Shown: positions 1-8,828, counted from the first letter of the stretch. The stretch: DNA of 64,000 nucleotides from Streptomyces melanogenes (GCF_014649795.1 NZ_BMTS01000004.1:434001-498000), one strand, 5' to 3'. Notes: a model not told the origin generated them from the letters alone. Numbers and translations are program-made.

Positions 1-671
1 GCAAGGCCGAGGTCCCCGTGGTTCCGGCGATGGCGTTCTACGGGGGTCTGGGCGACCTGATGGTGACGGCCGCGATGGGGGAGTGGACCGCCGCGGACGA
101 GGTGCACGTCGCGTACGGGCTGAGCAGCTGGCACCCCACGGCGGGTACCCGGGCGGCGGGCGAGGTGTCCCACGAGCGTCGTGGGGGCCGTCGGGTGCGG
201 TTCGCGGACGGTGCGTTGCAGTACCACGACGACGAGGTGTGGGAGCAGGACTGGGACTTCCCGGAGCCGCTGGGCCGGCGAGCGGTGATCGCCGAGTTCA
301 CCATGGCCGATGTCGTCACCGTTCCCAGCCATGTGGACGTGCGCGAAGTGCGCACCTACATGGCCGTGGAGGCGGCGCGGGACCTGGCCGAGGAGAGCAC
401 GCCGGGGCCGCAGTCCGTGGATGCGCTGGGGCGTTCGGACCAGACCTTCGTCGTCGACGTGCTGGTTCGCGCGGGCGGCGCCGAGCGCCGCGCCATAGCC
501 CGTGGCCAGGACATCTACGCGGTCACCGCACCCCTGGCGGTGGAGGCCGTCCAGCGCATCCTGGCCGGGCGCACCCGCACGACAGGCGTGGCCTCGGCCG
601 GGGCGATGTTCGAGGCGGCGGACTTCCTGCGGGCGCTGGCCCCGCACGTGACGGTCGAGCTGCCGCTCTGA
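1..671 (+). CDS. Saccharopine dehydrogenase-family protein, C-terminal part
   Basis: The frame is open from base 3, so the start and the N-terminal nucleotide-binding fold lie before the window. The visible ~220 residues resemble the C-terminal half of the saccharopine-dehydrogenase-like (trans-acting enoyl reductase) family found widely in actinobacteria: the AFYGGLGDLM segment, a central beta-rich region, and a final stretch with GVASAGAMFEAADFLRAL. Members are NAD(P)-dependent oxidoreductases; the substrate cannot be told from this part. The GTG at 18 is an internal codon, not a credible start. No operon link to the next gene is obvious; 95 bases separate them. Confidence 0.6.
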   Translation, partial: KAEVPVVPAMAFYGGLGDLMVTAAMGEWTAADEVHVAYGLSSWHPTAGTRAAGEVSHERRGGRRVRFADGALQYHDDEVWEQDWDFPEPLGRRAVIAEFTMADVVTVPSHVDVREVRTYMAVEAARDLAEESTPGPQSVDALGRSDQTFVVDVLVRAGGAERRAIARGQDIYAVTAPLAVEAVQRILAGRTRTTGVASAGAMFEAADFLRALAPHVTVELPL

Positions 672-766
672 GCGGCTCTTCCGGGCAGGTTACCGGGGGG
701 TAGCGCGGGGAGATCCTCGGGTCGATACTTCGGCGGGCAGGGCAACTTGACCTTGGAGGGGTATCG

Positions 767-1765
767 ATGAAGAGGAACACGAAGCTGAGCAGTATGCTCC
801 GCGCCGCCTTACGCGGGCCGCGCCGCGCCATCGCTCCTGCCGTCGTACTGGCAGCGGCCGCAGGGGTGTTGGCCCCCACCTCCGCCCACGCGGCACCCGC
901 CTGCGAAGCCGTACGATCGGCAGCGCCACCGGTCGAGGTGGCGCACATATCCGACTGGGTCGAGTCGATCGCGGTGGACAAGCGGGGCCGGATGTTCGCC
1001 ACCGCGTACTTCACCGGCCGCGTCTACCGCATCGACGCGCCGGGCAGCACCCCCGTGCCCCTCACCGGGAACATCGGCGCCAACGGCGGAATCGTGGTGC
1101 GCGAGGACGGCCGCCTTCTCGTCGGCACCGGGAACGACGCCCTGCACTCGCTCACCGGCGACGCGCTTCCGCTGTCGAAGCTGCTGCTGGTGGATCCGGA
1201 TTCCGGGCAGGTCAGTACGTACGCGCCGGGGCTCGGCGGCATCGACGGCGTCGCCCTGGCGCCCGACGGCACCGTCTACACCACGACCGTGGGCGGCCGC
1301 AGCATCGGCCGTGTCACGCCGGACGGGCGCGTCGACCCCTCGTGGGCCCAGGTGCAGCAGCCCAACGGGATCGCCGTCTCCCCCGACGGAACGCAGGTCT
1401 ACGTCATCCAGACCACCGTCGCCCCCGGCCTCTACCGCATCCCGGCCGACGACCCGGCACACCCCCGACGCTGGATCTCCGCGTCCCCGTCCGACGCCCT
1501 CGCCCTCCCCGACGGCCTCACGCTCGACGGCCGGGGACGCCCGCTGATCGCCACCCACGCGGCAGGGCAGATCTGGCGGGTCGAGGGCGACAGCCTCTGC
1601 ACGGTGGAGTCGGGCCTGTACCTCTCCACCCAGATCACCTACGGCCACGGCGACCGCGGCTTCTCGGCGGGCAGGCTCTACCGGTCGGGTGTCAACGGGA
1701 AGATCTACGAGGTTCCGGCCGGTGCCGAGCCGGATCAGCGGGGCGGGGCCTCGGCGATGCGGTAA
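767..1765 (+). CDS. Secreted SMP-30/NHL-type beta-propeller protein with a TTA codon
   Basis: The 332-residue product begins with a basic n-region and a hydrophobic stretch ending in SAHA-AP, a Sec-type signal peptide (about residues 1-43). The rest shows repeated propeller blades (DKRGRMFATAY, APDGTVYTTTVG, SPDGTQVYVIQ) like SMP-30/gluconolactonase or strictosidine-synthase-like proteins, which hydrolyse lactones or bind ligands outside the cell. A good ribosome site, GGAGGGG, precedes the ATG. Codon 15 is TTA (809-811), the codon read by the bldA tRNA, so translation is probably tied to development. The lactone substrate is unknown. Confidence 0.7.
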   Translation: MKRNTKLSSMLRAALRGPRRAIAPAVVLAAAAGVLAPTSAHAAPACEAVRSAAPPVEVAHISDWVESIAVDKRGRMFATAYFTGRVYRIDAPGSTPVPLTGNIGANGGIVVREDGRLLVGTGNDALHSLTGDALPLSKLLLVDPDSGQVSTYAPGLGGIDGVALAPDGTVYTTTVGGRSIGRVTPDGRVDPSWAQVQQPNGIAVSPDGTQVYVIQTTVAPGLYRIPADDPAHPRRWISASPSDALALPDGLTLDGRGRPLIATHAAGQIWRVEGDSLCTVESGLYLSTQITYGHGDRGFSAGRLYRSGVNGKIYEVPAGAEPDQRGGASAMR

Positions 1766-1813
1766 CCCACCCCAGGGGGGGGACCGCCGCCCGGGAGCGC
1801 GGCTTGGCGCGGG

Positions 1814-2548
1814 TCAGCTCCCGGGCACGGGGATGGCGGCGGTGTCGAAGTCACCGGCGATGATCGACGTGGCGAAGTCGGCCAGCCGGAGGTGGTTGCT
1901 GCGTGCGTAGCTGCGGAACGCGAAGAACGCCTCGTCCGGTGAGGTCTGCCAGCGCTCGGAGAGGATGCCCTTGACCTGTTCCACCAGGATGCGGCTGTTG
2001 AGCGCGGTCTGGAGCTGGGTCCTCTCGATGTGGGACTGCTCCAGGGTGCGCTGCTGGAGGATCGTGATCGTGGCGACGCCGGCGAGGGCCTTGGCGAGGG
2101 CGATGTCGCTCTCGCCGAGCTGGTGGGGGCTCTTCTGGAAGAGGTTGAGCGCGCCGATGTTGCGGTCCCGCAGCCGCAGCGGGATCGCGTGCGTGGCCAC
2201 GTAACCCGTCTCGCGCGCCCGGGTGGCGAAACGGGGCCAGTTGGCCGTCGCCCCGGGGCTGGTGAGGTCGATGTTGGTCCTGGCCGCACCGCTTCGGTAG
2301 CAGTCCACGCATGGGCCCTGGTGGTGCTGGAGGGCGAACAGCTCCAGGAGGCGGGTGTGTTCGTCCGAGGCGGCCACGACCTGCAGTTCACCCAGCGCGT
2401 CGGCGAGCAGGATCCCGGCCGCCGAGACGTCGAGCAGTTCGACGCACCGGGTGGACAGCCGCTGGAGCAGGTCCAGGACGTCGAAGTCCTCCGTCAGCGA
2501 GTCGGCGACCTCCATGAAGATCTCCGCCAGGCGTTGTTCGCGGGCCAT
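1814..2548 (-). CDS. GAF and ANTAR domain regulator
   Basis: This is a 244-residue cytosolic regulator with a GAF sensor fold (about residues 20-165) followed by an ANTAR RNA-binding domain (about 170-225; ILVEQVKGILSERW then the three-helix region). ANTAR proteins act by binding paired RNA hairpins and causing antitermination. Two starts are possible. The ATG at 2557 would overlap the upstream stop as ATGA, but AAAGGG then touches the start codon. The ATG at 2548 has AAGGG nine bases upstream and is preferred. It follows another GAF-ANTAR gene and is probably co-transcribed with it. Confidence 0.8.
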   Translation of the reverse strand: MAREQRLAEIFMEVADSLTEDFDVLDLLQRLSTRCVELLDVSAAGILLADALGELQVVAASDEHTRLLELFALQHHQGPCVDCYRSGAARTNIDLTSPGATANWPRFATRARETGYVATHAIPLRLRDRNIGALNLFQKSPHQLGESDIALAKALAGVATITILQQRTLEQSHIERTQLQTALNSRILVEQVKGILSERWQTSPDEAFFAFRSYARSNHLRLADFATSIIAGDFDTAAIPVPGS

Positions 2549-2553
2549 GCCGA

Positions 2554-3321
2554 TCATCCCTTTCGACTGCCGGGCGAGTGGGGCCCGTCTTTATCGTCGT
2601 TGAACCGCAGCCGTCTGGCTACTACGTCCCCGGCTACATCGCCGAGCGGCAGATCCCGGCTGTAGGCGAACGCGCGCAACCGCAGCAGGGCCTCCGAGAG
2701 CGAGACGTCCAGCTGCACGCTGACCATGCCGGTCGCCTGGTGCACCACGGCCCGGTGCAGCTCCATCGGCGGCCCCATGACCGTGCCGGAACCCACCGGG
2801 CGGCTCCCGTTGCCCTCCAGGAGCAGCCCGGTCAGCGCGGCGGCCAGGGTCAGCGCGTCGGCGAGCTGCTGTTCCGGCATGGTGGCGCCGGGCGCGGAGG
2901 CCAGCACCGTCAGGACACCCAGCCGGATCGCGCCGAGGCCCAGGGGGAAGCAGCACACGCCGACGACGCCCAGTTTCCGGGCCTCGGTCAGCAGGGTGGG
3001 CCATCGGTCGGGCCGGACCGTGTCCAGATCCGGTGCCATGACGGCCGTGCCGGTCCGCGCGGCGTCCGGGCCCGGCCCCACACCGAGGGTGAACTGGAGC
3101 TCCTCGAACTCTGCGGCGACCCCCGGTGAACGCCACAGCGGCTCCACCCCCTGGTCCTCCCCGACCAGCACGGACACCGCGACACCCGCGGCCCCCAGGG
3201 CCTGCGCGCAGGCGACCGCCAGAACGCTGCCGTCACCGTGACGCAGCGACCGGAGCACGTCAGCCATGCCGTCGCTGATCACCGATTTCCGCCCTGCCGG
3301 GGTCACGGGCGATGCACCCAC
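2554..3321 (-). CDS. GAF and ANTAR domain regulator
   Basis: The 255-residue product has an N-terminal GAF-like region (about residues 30-165; FTLGVGPGPDAARTG is typical of actinobacterial GAF-ANTAR proteins) and a C-terminal ANTAR domain (about 185-240; VVHQATGMVSVQLDVSLSEA). It is paired with the next gene on the same strand, so the two may form one signalling unit. The start used is a GTG at 3321; an ATG at 3267 would also keep the GAF domain, and neither has a strong ribosome site. The signal sensed is unknown. Confidence 0.75.
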   Translation of the reverse strand: MGASPVTPAGRKSVISDGMADVLRSLRHGDGSVLAVACAQALGAAGVAVSVLVGEDQGVEPLWRSPGVAAEFEELQFTLGVGPGPDAARTGTAVMAPDLDTVRPDRWPTLLTEARKLGVVGVCCFPLGLGAIRLGVLTVLASAPGATMPEQQLADALTLAAALTGLLLEGNGSRPVGSGTVMGPPMELHRAVVHQATGMVSVQLDVSLSEALLRLRAFAYSRDLPLGDVAGDVVARRLRFNDDKDGPHSPGSRKG

Positions 3322-3363
3322 CGGCTCATTGGCAACACTACCCGCCTTCGCAGGGGGTTGCCG

Positions 3364-4320
3364 TCACCGTCGGCGGCTCATCCGGATGCGGATGGTGGTG
3401 CCGTGGTGGGTGGTGCGCATGTCGGCGGCGTCGCTGAGCTGCCGGATGATCCACAGCCCTCGGCCGTCCAGATGGGAGGTGTCCGGCGGCAGGTATCCGG
3501 CCAGCGCGGTGTCCAGCGTGCCCTTGGGGTCGCTGATCTCGCAGAACACCTCGGCGACCGTGGTCCACATCCGGCAGCAGCCGGCCCCGCCGCCGTGCCG
3601 TACGGCGTTCGCGGCGGCCTCGTCGACGCAGATCAGCAGGCTGTCGATCCGGTCGGCGGGCAGCGCCGCGCGGCGCGCGAGCCGTGCGGCGAACGCCCGC
3701 AGGTCGGCGATGTGCTGGGGCCCGTCGAAGCGGAACTCGCCGCAGCCGACCGGCGGTTCGGGCAGCGGCACGCTGTCGCAGGCCGCACTGAACCGCTCCG
3801 GCGTGACATGGGCGGGGTTGAGGCGGTGGGCGGCTCCGGTGGTCAGGGTGGGGTGGGTGAGCTGGGCGGCGTGCAGGACGTGGGCGGGCAGGGTGCGGGT
3901 GTCGTACGGGCACAGGTGCCAGGCACCGGTCGAGGCCAGGGCGAGGGTGAGCAGCGATTCGTAGCGGTTCCACTCGCGGGCCTGGTCGGAGGTGAGCCCG
4001 ATCCACGGCGTCTCGCCCAGCACCCGGGACGGGCCGGACGTGGCGTGGGCCCTGTCGTGGAAGGCGAGCAGGGCCTGGGCGGGGGTGCGGTACCAGTGGG
4101 CGGGGGCGAAGGCGACGTCCTCGGCCCACGACCCCAGCCGGTGGCGCAGCAGTGCGGTGTTGTGCCGTGTGGTGGCGACGAAGACGGGCTCACCCGCGGC
4201 GAGGCCGTCGTGGGTGAAGGGGAGCGCGGCGGCCAGGAACTGCTCGTCGTCGCCGTAGAGCAGGAGATGGTGCGCGTGGGGAGCAGGCTCCGGCCGGGAC
4301 GGCGCGCGCGGATCACTCAT
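3364..4320 (-). CDS. MEDS domain plus anti-sigma-type ATPase protein
   Basis: A 318-residue product. Residues about 15-165 match the MEDS sensory domain (HHLLLYGDDEQFLAAALPF, then EWNRYESLL), and residues about 185-318 match the HATPase fold of serine-kinase anti-sigma factors (ICVDEAAANAVRHG and DGRGLWIIRQL). The ATG at 4320 is chosen because GAGGAG lies seven bases upstream and it overlaps the end of the STAS gene as ATGAGTGA, so translation is coupled. The pair resembles a partner-switching module controlling an alternative sigma factor. The sigma factor itself is not in this window. Confidence 0.8.
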   Translation of the reverse strand: MSDPRAPSRPEPAPHAHHLLLYGDDEQFLAAALPFTHDGLAAGEPVFVATTRHNTALLRHRLGSWAEDVAFAPAHWYRTPAQALLAFHDRAHATSGPSRVLGETPWIGLTSDQAREWNRYESLLTLALASTGAWHLCPYDTRTLPAHVLHAAQLTHPTLTTGAAHRLNPAHVTPERFSAACDSVPLPEPPVGCGEFRFDGPQHIADLRAFAARLARRAALPADRIDSLLICVDEAAANAVRHGGGAGCCRMWTTVAEVFCEISDPKGTLDTALAGYLPPDTSHLDGRGLWIIRQLSDAADMRTTHHGTTIRIRMSRRR

Positions 4321-4660
4321 CGGGGATCTCCTCAAGGAGGGTCAGCGGCACCTCGGGCCGGTCCCAGCCGCAGGCGCGGAGCATCTCGGCGACGGCACCG
4401 GTCCGGGTGTGCACGATCAGGCGGCGGCCGGGTTCCAGCAGCTCGGCGAAGGCCACCAGTACGTGAAGTGAGGCGAAGTTCAAGAACGTGACCTCGTTGA
4501 GGTCCACCGTGACGTCCGCCGAGACCTTGTCCACGGCGAGCAGATGGCCCACCAGCGCGGCCTGATTGGTCACGTCGACCTGACCGGCGAGCCGCAGGCC
4601 CGGCGGATCGGCGGTGCCCCAGATCCGCAGCAGGGCGTCGGTGTAGAGAGGGGGGTGCAC
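4313..4660 (-). CDS. STAS-domain (anti-anti-sigma-like) protein
   Basis: A 115-residue STAS domain, the fold of SpoIIAA-type sigma regulators, lying just upstream of and overlapping the MEDS-ATPase gene. The open frame runs further upstream, but homology starts near VHPPLYTDALLRIWG, and a GTG at 4660 has AGAGG six bases before it. The helix that normally holds the phosphorylated serine reads FLNFASLHVL where the family has DSSG; by alignment the usual target serine is replaced by alanine. It may therefore act as a fixed, non-phosphorylatable partner, or use another residue. Confidence 0.75.
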   Translation of the reverse strand: MHPPLYTDALLRIWGTADPPGLRLAGQVDVTNQAALVGHLLAVDKVSADVTVDLNEVTFLNFASLHVLVAFAELLEPGRRLIVHTRTGAVAEMLRACGWDRPEVPLTLLEEIPDE

Positions 4661-5096
4661 GAGCGGCCTCTTCCCTGCCCGCACCGCGCTGACCCGGTGG
4701 AAGCAGCCGCACCTGGGATCCGCCGTGGCTGTCGGCGGCAGTCCGGCAGCCGGGCTCCTCGCGCGGTGGGGCTGACGACCGGCCGCACAGGACCGGGCGG
4801 GTGTCCGCGGGCGGCATGGCGCCTCCCCTCCACGGGGCCGCCGCATGCCGGCATCAGAACGGGGTTCGTGCCGGTGTAGGCATCTACGGATTCCCCTCGA
4901 CACTACGCCGGTCGGGCGGCACATAGCGGGCACGGGAGCCGGTTGTCCGAACATGCCTTCCCCGGATGCCCGGCCACCGTCGGCCGCGGCGGCCCCGTGC
5001 CCAACTGGCGTGAACCAACGTTGTAGAGGTGTGTACGGGCAAGCAGCGGGGGCAGTCGGAAACGTATCGTGACCGTATCGAGTGGAGGGGTTCCTC
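4661..5096. other. 436-base intergenic region between divergent signalling genes
   Basis: It separates the minus-strand STAS gene from the plus-strand DUF5133 gene. Short open frames here have no recognisable protein and poor codon use. Close to the plus-strand gene are two copies of CGTATCG flanking GTGAC (about 5062-5080), a possible promoter or binding element. Nothing else could be supported. Confidence 0.5.
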
Positions 5097-5324
5097 ATGT
5101 TGATGGCTCACCCGGCAGTGCTGCGTGATCTGCTCGCCGAATACGACGCGCTGTGCGCGCTGAACGCCGCCGAGGGGGGCGAGGCCACCCGTCGGCGGCT
5201 CGAGGACGTCTCCTACACCCTGTGCGTGTCGACGGGGACGCGGGACGTCGACGCGGCCGTGATCGCCGCACGTCACCGGCTGCCCGGTGCGCGCACCTTC
5301 GACGACTCGGTGCTGAGCGCGTGA
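5097..5324 (+). CDS. DUF5133 domain protein
   Basis: A 75-residue protein starting MLMAHPAVLRDLL and ending in a conserved RRLEDVSYTLCVSTGT segment, typical of the small DUF5133 family that in Streptomyces often sits beside ANTAR genes. Its function is unknown. The ATG at 5097 is chosen because GGAGGGG lies six bases upstream. Its stop codon overlaps the GTG of the next gene (GTGA), so the two are translationally coupled and the small protein may be a partner of the ANTAR-GAF regulator. Confidence 0.75.
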   Translation: MLMAHPAVLRDLLAEYDALCALNAAEGGEATRRRLEDVSYTLCVSTGTRDVDAAVIAARHRLPGARTFDDSVLSA

Positions 5325-6211
5325 ACGGGATCCCGGATGCAGGCCACCGTGGCGGGCGGGACGGGGCAGGCGCGGGCGAGGAGGTGGCGCGGCTGCGCGA
5401 GGAGGTGCGCGATCTCCGGGCCCAGGTCCGCAGCCGCCCGCTGATCGCGCACGCCCAGGGCATCCTGCAGGAGCGCTACCGACTGCCCGATGCCGAGAGC
5501 GCGTTCGCGCTGCTGCGCCGGTCCTCGCAACGCTTCAACGTGAAGCTGCGCGTGCTGGCCGAAGCCGTTGTGCGTACCCCAAGACCCGACGACCCACAGG
5601 AGTTGTGGTTCCCGGGGCGGGTGCGCCGAAAGCCGCCGGCCCTGGACGCGGTCGGGGTGGACGACCCGGGCCGTGCCAACCGGGGCGCGGTGCTCGGCGC
5701 GGTCCTGTCGCAGACGCTGGCCATCACGGGCACGGACATGGGCAACGTACAGATCGCCGACCGCGCCGCGGGCGGGCTGCGCATGGAACACCACACCGGA
5801 CTCGGCGAGCACTTCGTGGAGTTCTTCGCCTTCGTCGGCGAGGACGGTACGTCGTGCGCGAAGGCCGCCAGAGACGTGGCGTTGACCACCGTGCGCGACG
5901 TGGCCGCCGACCCCGTGTTCACCGACGCGGCACGGCACACCATCCTCGCGGCGGGCAGCCGAGCCTGCCACAGCGTTCCGCTGGTCAGCGAGTCGGGCGC
6001 GTGCCTGGGCATGGTCTCCGCACACCTTGAGCGCCCCACGAAGGATCTGCACCCGGCCCAGGAGAAGGCCCTCGTCGCCACCGGCCACCAGGTCGGGCGC
6101 TGGCTCGCCTGGCACGAACGCACCGTCGTACTGGACGCGTTGGAGCACCTGCACGCCCAGGGCCGCTCGACGGACACGGACGCGGAGACGGACACGCGTA
6201 CTGATTCGTGA
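5321..6211 (+). CDS. ANTAR-GAF regulator, reversed domain order
   Basis: A 296-residue product starting at a GTG that overlaps the stop of the DUF5133 gene. A short coiled-coil-like stretch (EEVARLREEVRDLRAQV, about residues 20-36) leads into an ANTAR domain (about 38-90; LIAHAQGILQERYRLPDAES), and a GAF fold follows (about 110-285; TDMGNVQIADRA, RACHSVPLVSESG). This order is the reverse of the two GAF-ANTAR genes nearby. The tail is rich in Thr and Asp. It is probably an RNA-binding antiterminator governed by the GAF domain. Confidence 0.75.
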   Translation: MNGIPDAGHRGGRDGAGAGEEVARLREEVRDLRAQVRSRPLIAHAQGILQERYRLPDAESAFALLRRSSQRFNVKLRVLAEAVVRTPRPDDPQELWFPGRVRRKPPALDAVGVDDPGRANRGAVLGAVLSQTLAITGTDMGNVQIADRAAGGLRMEHHTGLGEHFVEFFAFVGEDGTSCAKAARDVALTTVRDVAADPVFTDAARHTILAAGSRACHSVPLVSESGACLGMVSAHLERPTKDLHPAQEKALVATGHQVGRWLAWHERTVVLDALEHLHAQGRSTDTDAETDTRTDS

Positions 6212-6230
6212 TCGGCTCTATGCTGCGACG

Positions 6231-6881
6231 ATGATCAAGCCGATTGAACTCGTGATATTCGACTGCGACGGTGTGCTGGTCGACAGCGAACGCATCGCCG
6301 CACGCGTACAGGTCGCCCTCGGCGCGGAGCTGGGGTGGCCGCTCACCGAGGAAGAGGTCGTCGACCGTTTCATCGGGCGCTCCAGCGCCTCGATAGGCGA
6401 GCAGATCGCCGCCCGACTGGGCGCGGAGACGGCCGTCGTCTGGCGGGAGCGGTTCGAGGAGCTCCACCGGGAGGCGGTGGACGCGGGGCTGTTGCCCGTG
6501 GACGGGCTGCCCGAGGCGCTCGACGCGATCACCCTGCCGACGTGCGTCGCCTCCAGCGGCTCCCACGACAAGATGCGCCACACCCTCGGCCGCACCGGCC
6601 TGTACGAGCACTTCGAGGGCCGTATTTACAGCGCTACCGAAGTCGCGCGAGGCAAGCCCGCCCCGGACCTGTTTCTGCACGCGGCCCGACAGATGGGTGT
6701 CGCCCCCGCCGCGTGCGTGGTGGTCGAGGACAGCCGTCCCGGCGTCGAGGCCGCCCGCGCCGCCGGGATGCGCGCCTTCGGCTATGCCGGAGGGCTGACC
6801 CCGGCCGAGCGGCTCGAAGGCCCGGACACGGTCGTCTTCCACGACATGCGCAAACTGCCGTACCTCCTCGCCGAGCAGTGA
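6231..6881 (+). CDS. HAD-family phosphatase/phosphomutase-like hydrolase
   Basis: A 216-residue cytosolic protein with all four HAD motifs: FDCDGVLVDS (motif I, nucleophile Asp and acid Asp near residues 11 and 13), ASSGS (motif II), GKPAPDLF (motif III Lys) and VVEDSRPG (motif IV). A four-helix cap lies between motifs I and II. This matches the beta-phosphoglucomutase/YieH-like subgroup, which hydrolyses sugar phosphates or nucleotides; the substrate is not clear. It starts 19 bases after the ANTAR-GAF gene, so it may be co-transcribed. Confidence 0.8.
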   Translation: MIKPIELVIFDCDGVLVDSERIAARVQVALGAELGWPLTEEEVVDRFIGRSSASIGEQIAARLGAETAVVWRERFEELHREAVDAGLLPVDGLPEALDAITLPTCVASSGSHDKMRHTLGRTGLYEHFEGRIYSATEVARGKPAPDLFLHAARQMGVAPAACVVVEDSRPGVEAARAAGMRAFGYAGGLTPAERLEGPDTVVFHDMRKLPYLLAEQ

Positions 6882-7046
6882 CGGGATCCGGCCCGGGACG
6901 AGCTCAACTCCCGTGCCGCTGAGGGCACTGGCGACGGACCCGCACCCGGTGGCCCCGGCCCGCCGGAACTGGATATGCTCCTTCCGGAGTGGTCAGGAAG
7001 CGGCTGCCCCGCTCATCGCCGTGCAGCCGATCAGTGGGAGCCGTCT

Positions 7047-7496
7047 GTGCCCGTACCACCTCCGTCGTCCCGCGTGCCCGGAGCCGGTTCACCGCCGGGC
7101 CCGGGCCAGGCGCTTCTGCTGGTCGACGACCACGAGGACAACCTGTTCGCCCTGGAGCACGCCCTCACTCCGCTGGGCCGCCCGGTCCTGCGGGCCACCA
7201 GCGGCGAACAGGCCCTCAAGACGGTGTTGCGCGAGCCCGTCGCCACGGTGGTGATGGACGTGGTGATGCCGCACATCGACGGACTGCAGACGCTGGACTA
7301 CCTCCACCGCCTGGACCAGACCCGCGACCTGCCGGTCCTGCTGGTCACCGGCACCAGCCGCGACAACCAGCTCGCCCAGCTCGCGTACAAACTCGGCGCC
7401 GCCGGGATCCTCCTCAAACCCCTCGACCCGTGGGCGCTGTGCTGCCACGTCCGTACCCTCGCCGACCTCTACACCCGCACACCACCCACCGTGTAG
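7047..7496 (+). CDS. Single-domain response regulator
   Basis: A 149-residue receiver domain with no output domain. The acidic pair (LLVDDHEDN), the phospho-acceptor Asp71 (VVMDVVMPH), the Thr (LLVTGTS) and the Lys (LLKPLD) are all present. The start is a GTG with GTGGGAG six bases upstream; an earlier in-frame ATG at 6975 would add a low-complexity leader. Receivers of this kind relay phosphate or bind partner proteins, which fits a block of STAS, MEDS-ATPase and ANTAR proteins. No histidine kinase is adjacent. Confidence 0.8.
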   Translation: MPVPPPSSRVPGAGSPPGPGQALLLVDDHEDNLFALEHALTPLGRPVLRATSGEQALKTVLREPVATVVMDVVMPHIDGLQTLDYLHRLDQTRDLPVLLVTGTSRDNQLAQLAYKLGAAGILLKPLDPWALCCHVRTLADLYTRTPPTV

Positions 7497-7506
7497 GCAC
7501 ACCTGG

Positions 7507-8163
7507 TCAGCCCAGCACGAACGGCAACCTCGCGGCCAGCTCGCCGAGTTCGGCCTTCTCGGCCGCCGTCGGCGCCCGTCGGCCAGTGCCGATCAGGAGT
7601 GCGTCCGTGTCGGTGAGCGACGCGGGGAACGCGGCGCCGGCGATCTCCTCCAGCATCGCCCGGGTCCGGGCCAGGCCCTCGACGGGCGGCCCGGGCACCT
7701 CCGGGAGGTGGGCGATCAGGTCGAGGTGGTGCAGGGTCCATTCCAGGACGTACGCGGAGAGGTAGTCGCCCACGGTCAGCACCTCGTCCTGGGTGCCCAC
7801 CCGGGCGGTGGCATCCGCGAGTCGGGCGGCGCGGCCTGCGGCGGAGCCGACGTCGTCGAGGTGGAACTTGAGCAGGCGCGGTTCCTGGTAGGCGGCGGCC
7901 AGCCGTACGGTCAGCGCGTCGAGCGGGTCCTCGCCGGTCGGCGGCCGGTCCTCGACCTTCCAGTACGTCACCGCGTCGACGGTCGGTTCCGTGTCGGCGG
8001 GGGTGGCGAGGGTGATCAGGACGTCCTGCGCGTCGATGACCAGGTGGCAGACGAGGTCCCGTACGAGCCAGCCGGTGCAGCCGGACGGCCGCGCGAAGTC
8101 CTCGTCCGGGAGGTCGGCGACGGCCGTGCGCAACGCCGTCCACGAGCGTGAGAAGAGATCCAC
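7507..8163 (-). CDS. Maleylpyruvate isomerase-family mycothiol-dependent enzyme
   Basis: A 218-residue member of the DinB-like, mycothiol-dependent maleylpyruvate isomerase family. The N-terminal motif DLFSRSWTALRTAVADLPD and the segment CTGWLVRDLVCHLV, with a likely metal-binding His, are typical, as is the later LEWTLHHLDL. Family members transfer or isomerise thiol-linked substrates in actinobacteria. The GTG at 8163 is chosen; it has no Shine-Dalgarno but lies six bases after a TACCTT box, so the mRNA is probably leaderless. It is convergent with the response regulator gene. Confidence 0.75.
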   Translation of the reverse strand: MDLFSRSWTALRTAVADLPDEDFARPSGCTGWLVRDLVCHLVIDAQDVLITLATPADTEPTVDAVTYWKVEDRPPTGEDPLDALTVRLAAAYQEPRLLKFHLDDVGSAAGRAARLADATARVGTQDEVLTVGDYLSAYVLEWTLHHLDLIAHLPEVPGPPVEGLARTRAMLEEIAGAAFPASLTDTDALLIGTGRRAPTAAEKAELGELAARLPFVLG

Positions 8164-8169
8164 CCGAGC

Positions 8170-8199
8170 AAGGTAGTGCGGCGCCGGAACGGCGAACAA
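8170..8199 (-). promoter_or_regulatory. Probable promoter of a leaderless transcript
   Basis: On the minus strand TTGTTC (-35, 8194-8199) and TACCTT (-10, 8170-8175) are 18 bases apart, and the -10 box ends six bases before the GTG of the isomerase gene. There is no ribosome site, so transcription probably begins at the start codon. Boxes are seen; activity is inferred. Confidence 0.5.
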
Positions 8200-8255
8200 G
8201 CGTATTTGGAGGGTGTGGTGAGCCCGGCTTGGACCGCACGGGGGAGAATCGCGCC

Positions 8256-8828
8256 ATGACGATGATCAAGACGGTGGGGATCCGGGCCGGGATGCTGCCG
8301 GTGGCGGTGCTGGCCCTGCTGGTGACGGGGTGCGGCACCGAGCGGGCGGGGGCCGGTGCGGACCGGGCGACCTCGCGGACCCCGGTGGCGACACCGAGCA
8401 CGCCGGTGGAGTCGCCGTGCCCGGGCGAGAGCCCCACGTCGGCGCCTCCGGCGGCGGCCACCACGACCCCGGCCGTGCCGCCCGTCGACCACTACGCCGA
8501 GAACCACGGGTTCATGGTCCCCTTCCCGCTGCACGGCAAGCAGCGCTGCGAGGGGCTCCAAGTCGTCGGACGCGTCCAGAAGGCGCTGGAACCGCTGCGC
8601 AAGCGCGGTGACTTCGCCCCCGAGAGCACCCGCACCGCGCTCACCGGCCTCGGCTACCCGGCCGGGCAGGTCAGTTCGTACCAGAACGGCTCCACCGGGG
8701 TCGGCTTCCTCATCGACGCGTTCCCGCTGTGCGTGGAGGGCACCATGGATGTCGGCTCGACCAAGGCGGAAGCCTTCGGCGGCTACCCCGACCACTCCGG
8801 CTGCGACCGTCCCAGCGGCGGTCACTGA
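8256..8828 (+). CDS. Small secreted lipoprotein, unknown function
   Basis: A 190-residue protein with a lipoprotein signal (LALLVTGCGTE, lipobox Cys near residue 26). A Pro/Thr/Ala-rich linker (about residues 30-75) follows, then a small globular domain with three more Cys residues (about 80-180). A GGGGAG ribosome site lies nine bases upstream of the ATG. The domain was not recognised; such proteins are anchored to the outer face of the membrane. Its last seven bases overlap the end of the convergent MarR-like gene. Confidence 0.65.
   Translation: MTMIKTVGIRAGMLPVAVLALLVTGCGTERAGAGADRATSRTPVATPSTPVESPCPGESPTSAPPAAATTTPAVPPVDHYAENHGFMVPFPLHGKQRCEGLQVVGRVQKALEPLRKRGDFAPESTRTALTGLGYPAGQVSSYQNGSTGVGFLIDAFPLCVEGTMDVGSTKAEAFGGYPDHSGCDRPSGGH

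Noticed and set aside
4661..5072. Short open frames (for example 4845-5072) upstream of DUF5133
   Set aside because: They lack ribosome sites and conserved-looking sequence, and one lies against the strand of the nearby gene.
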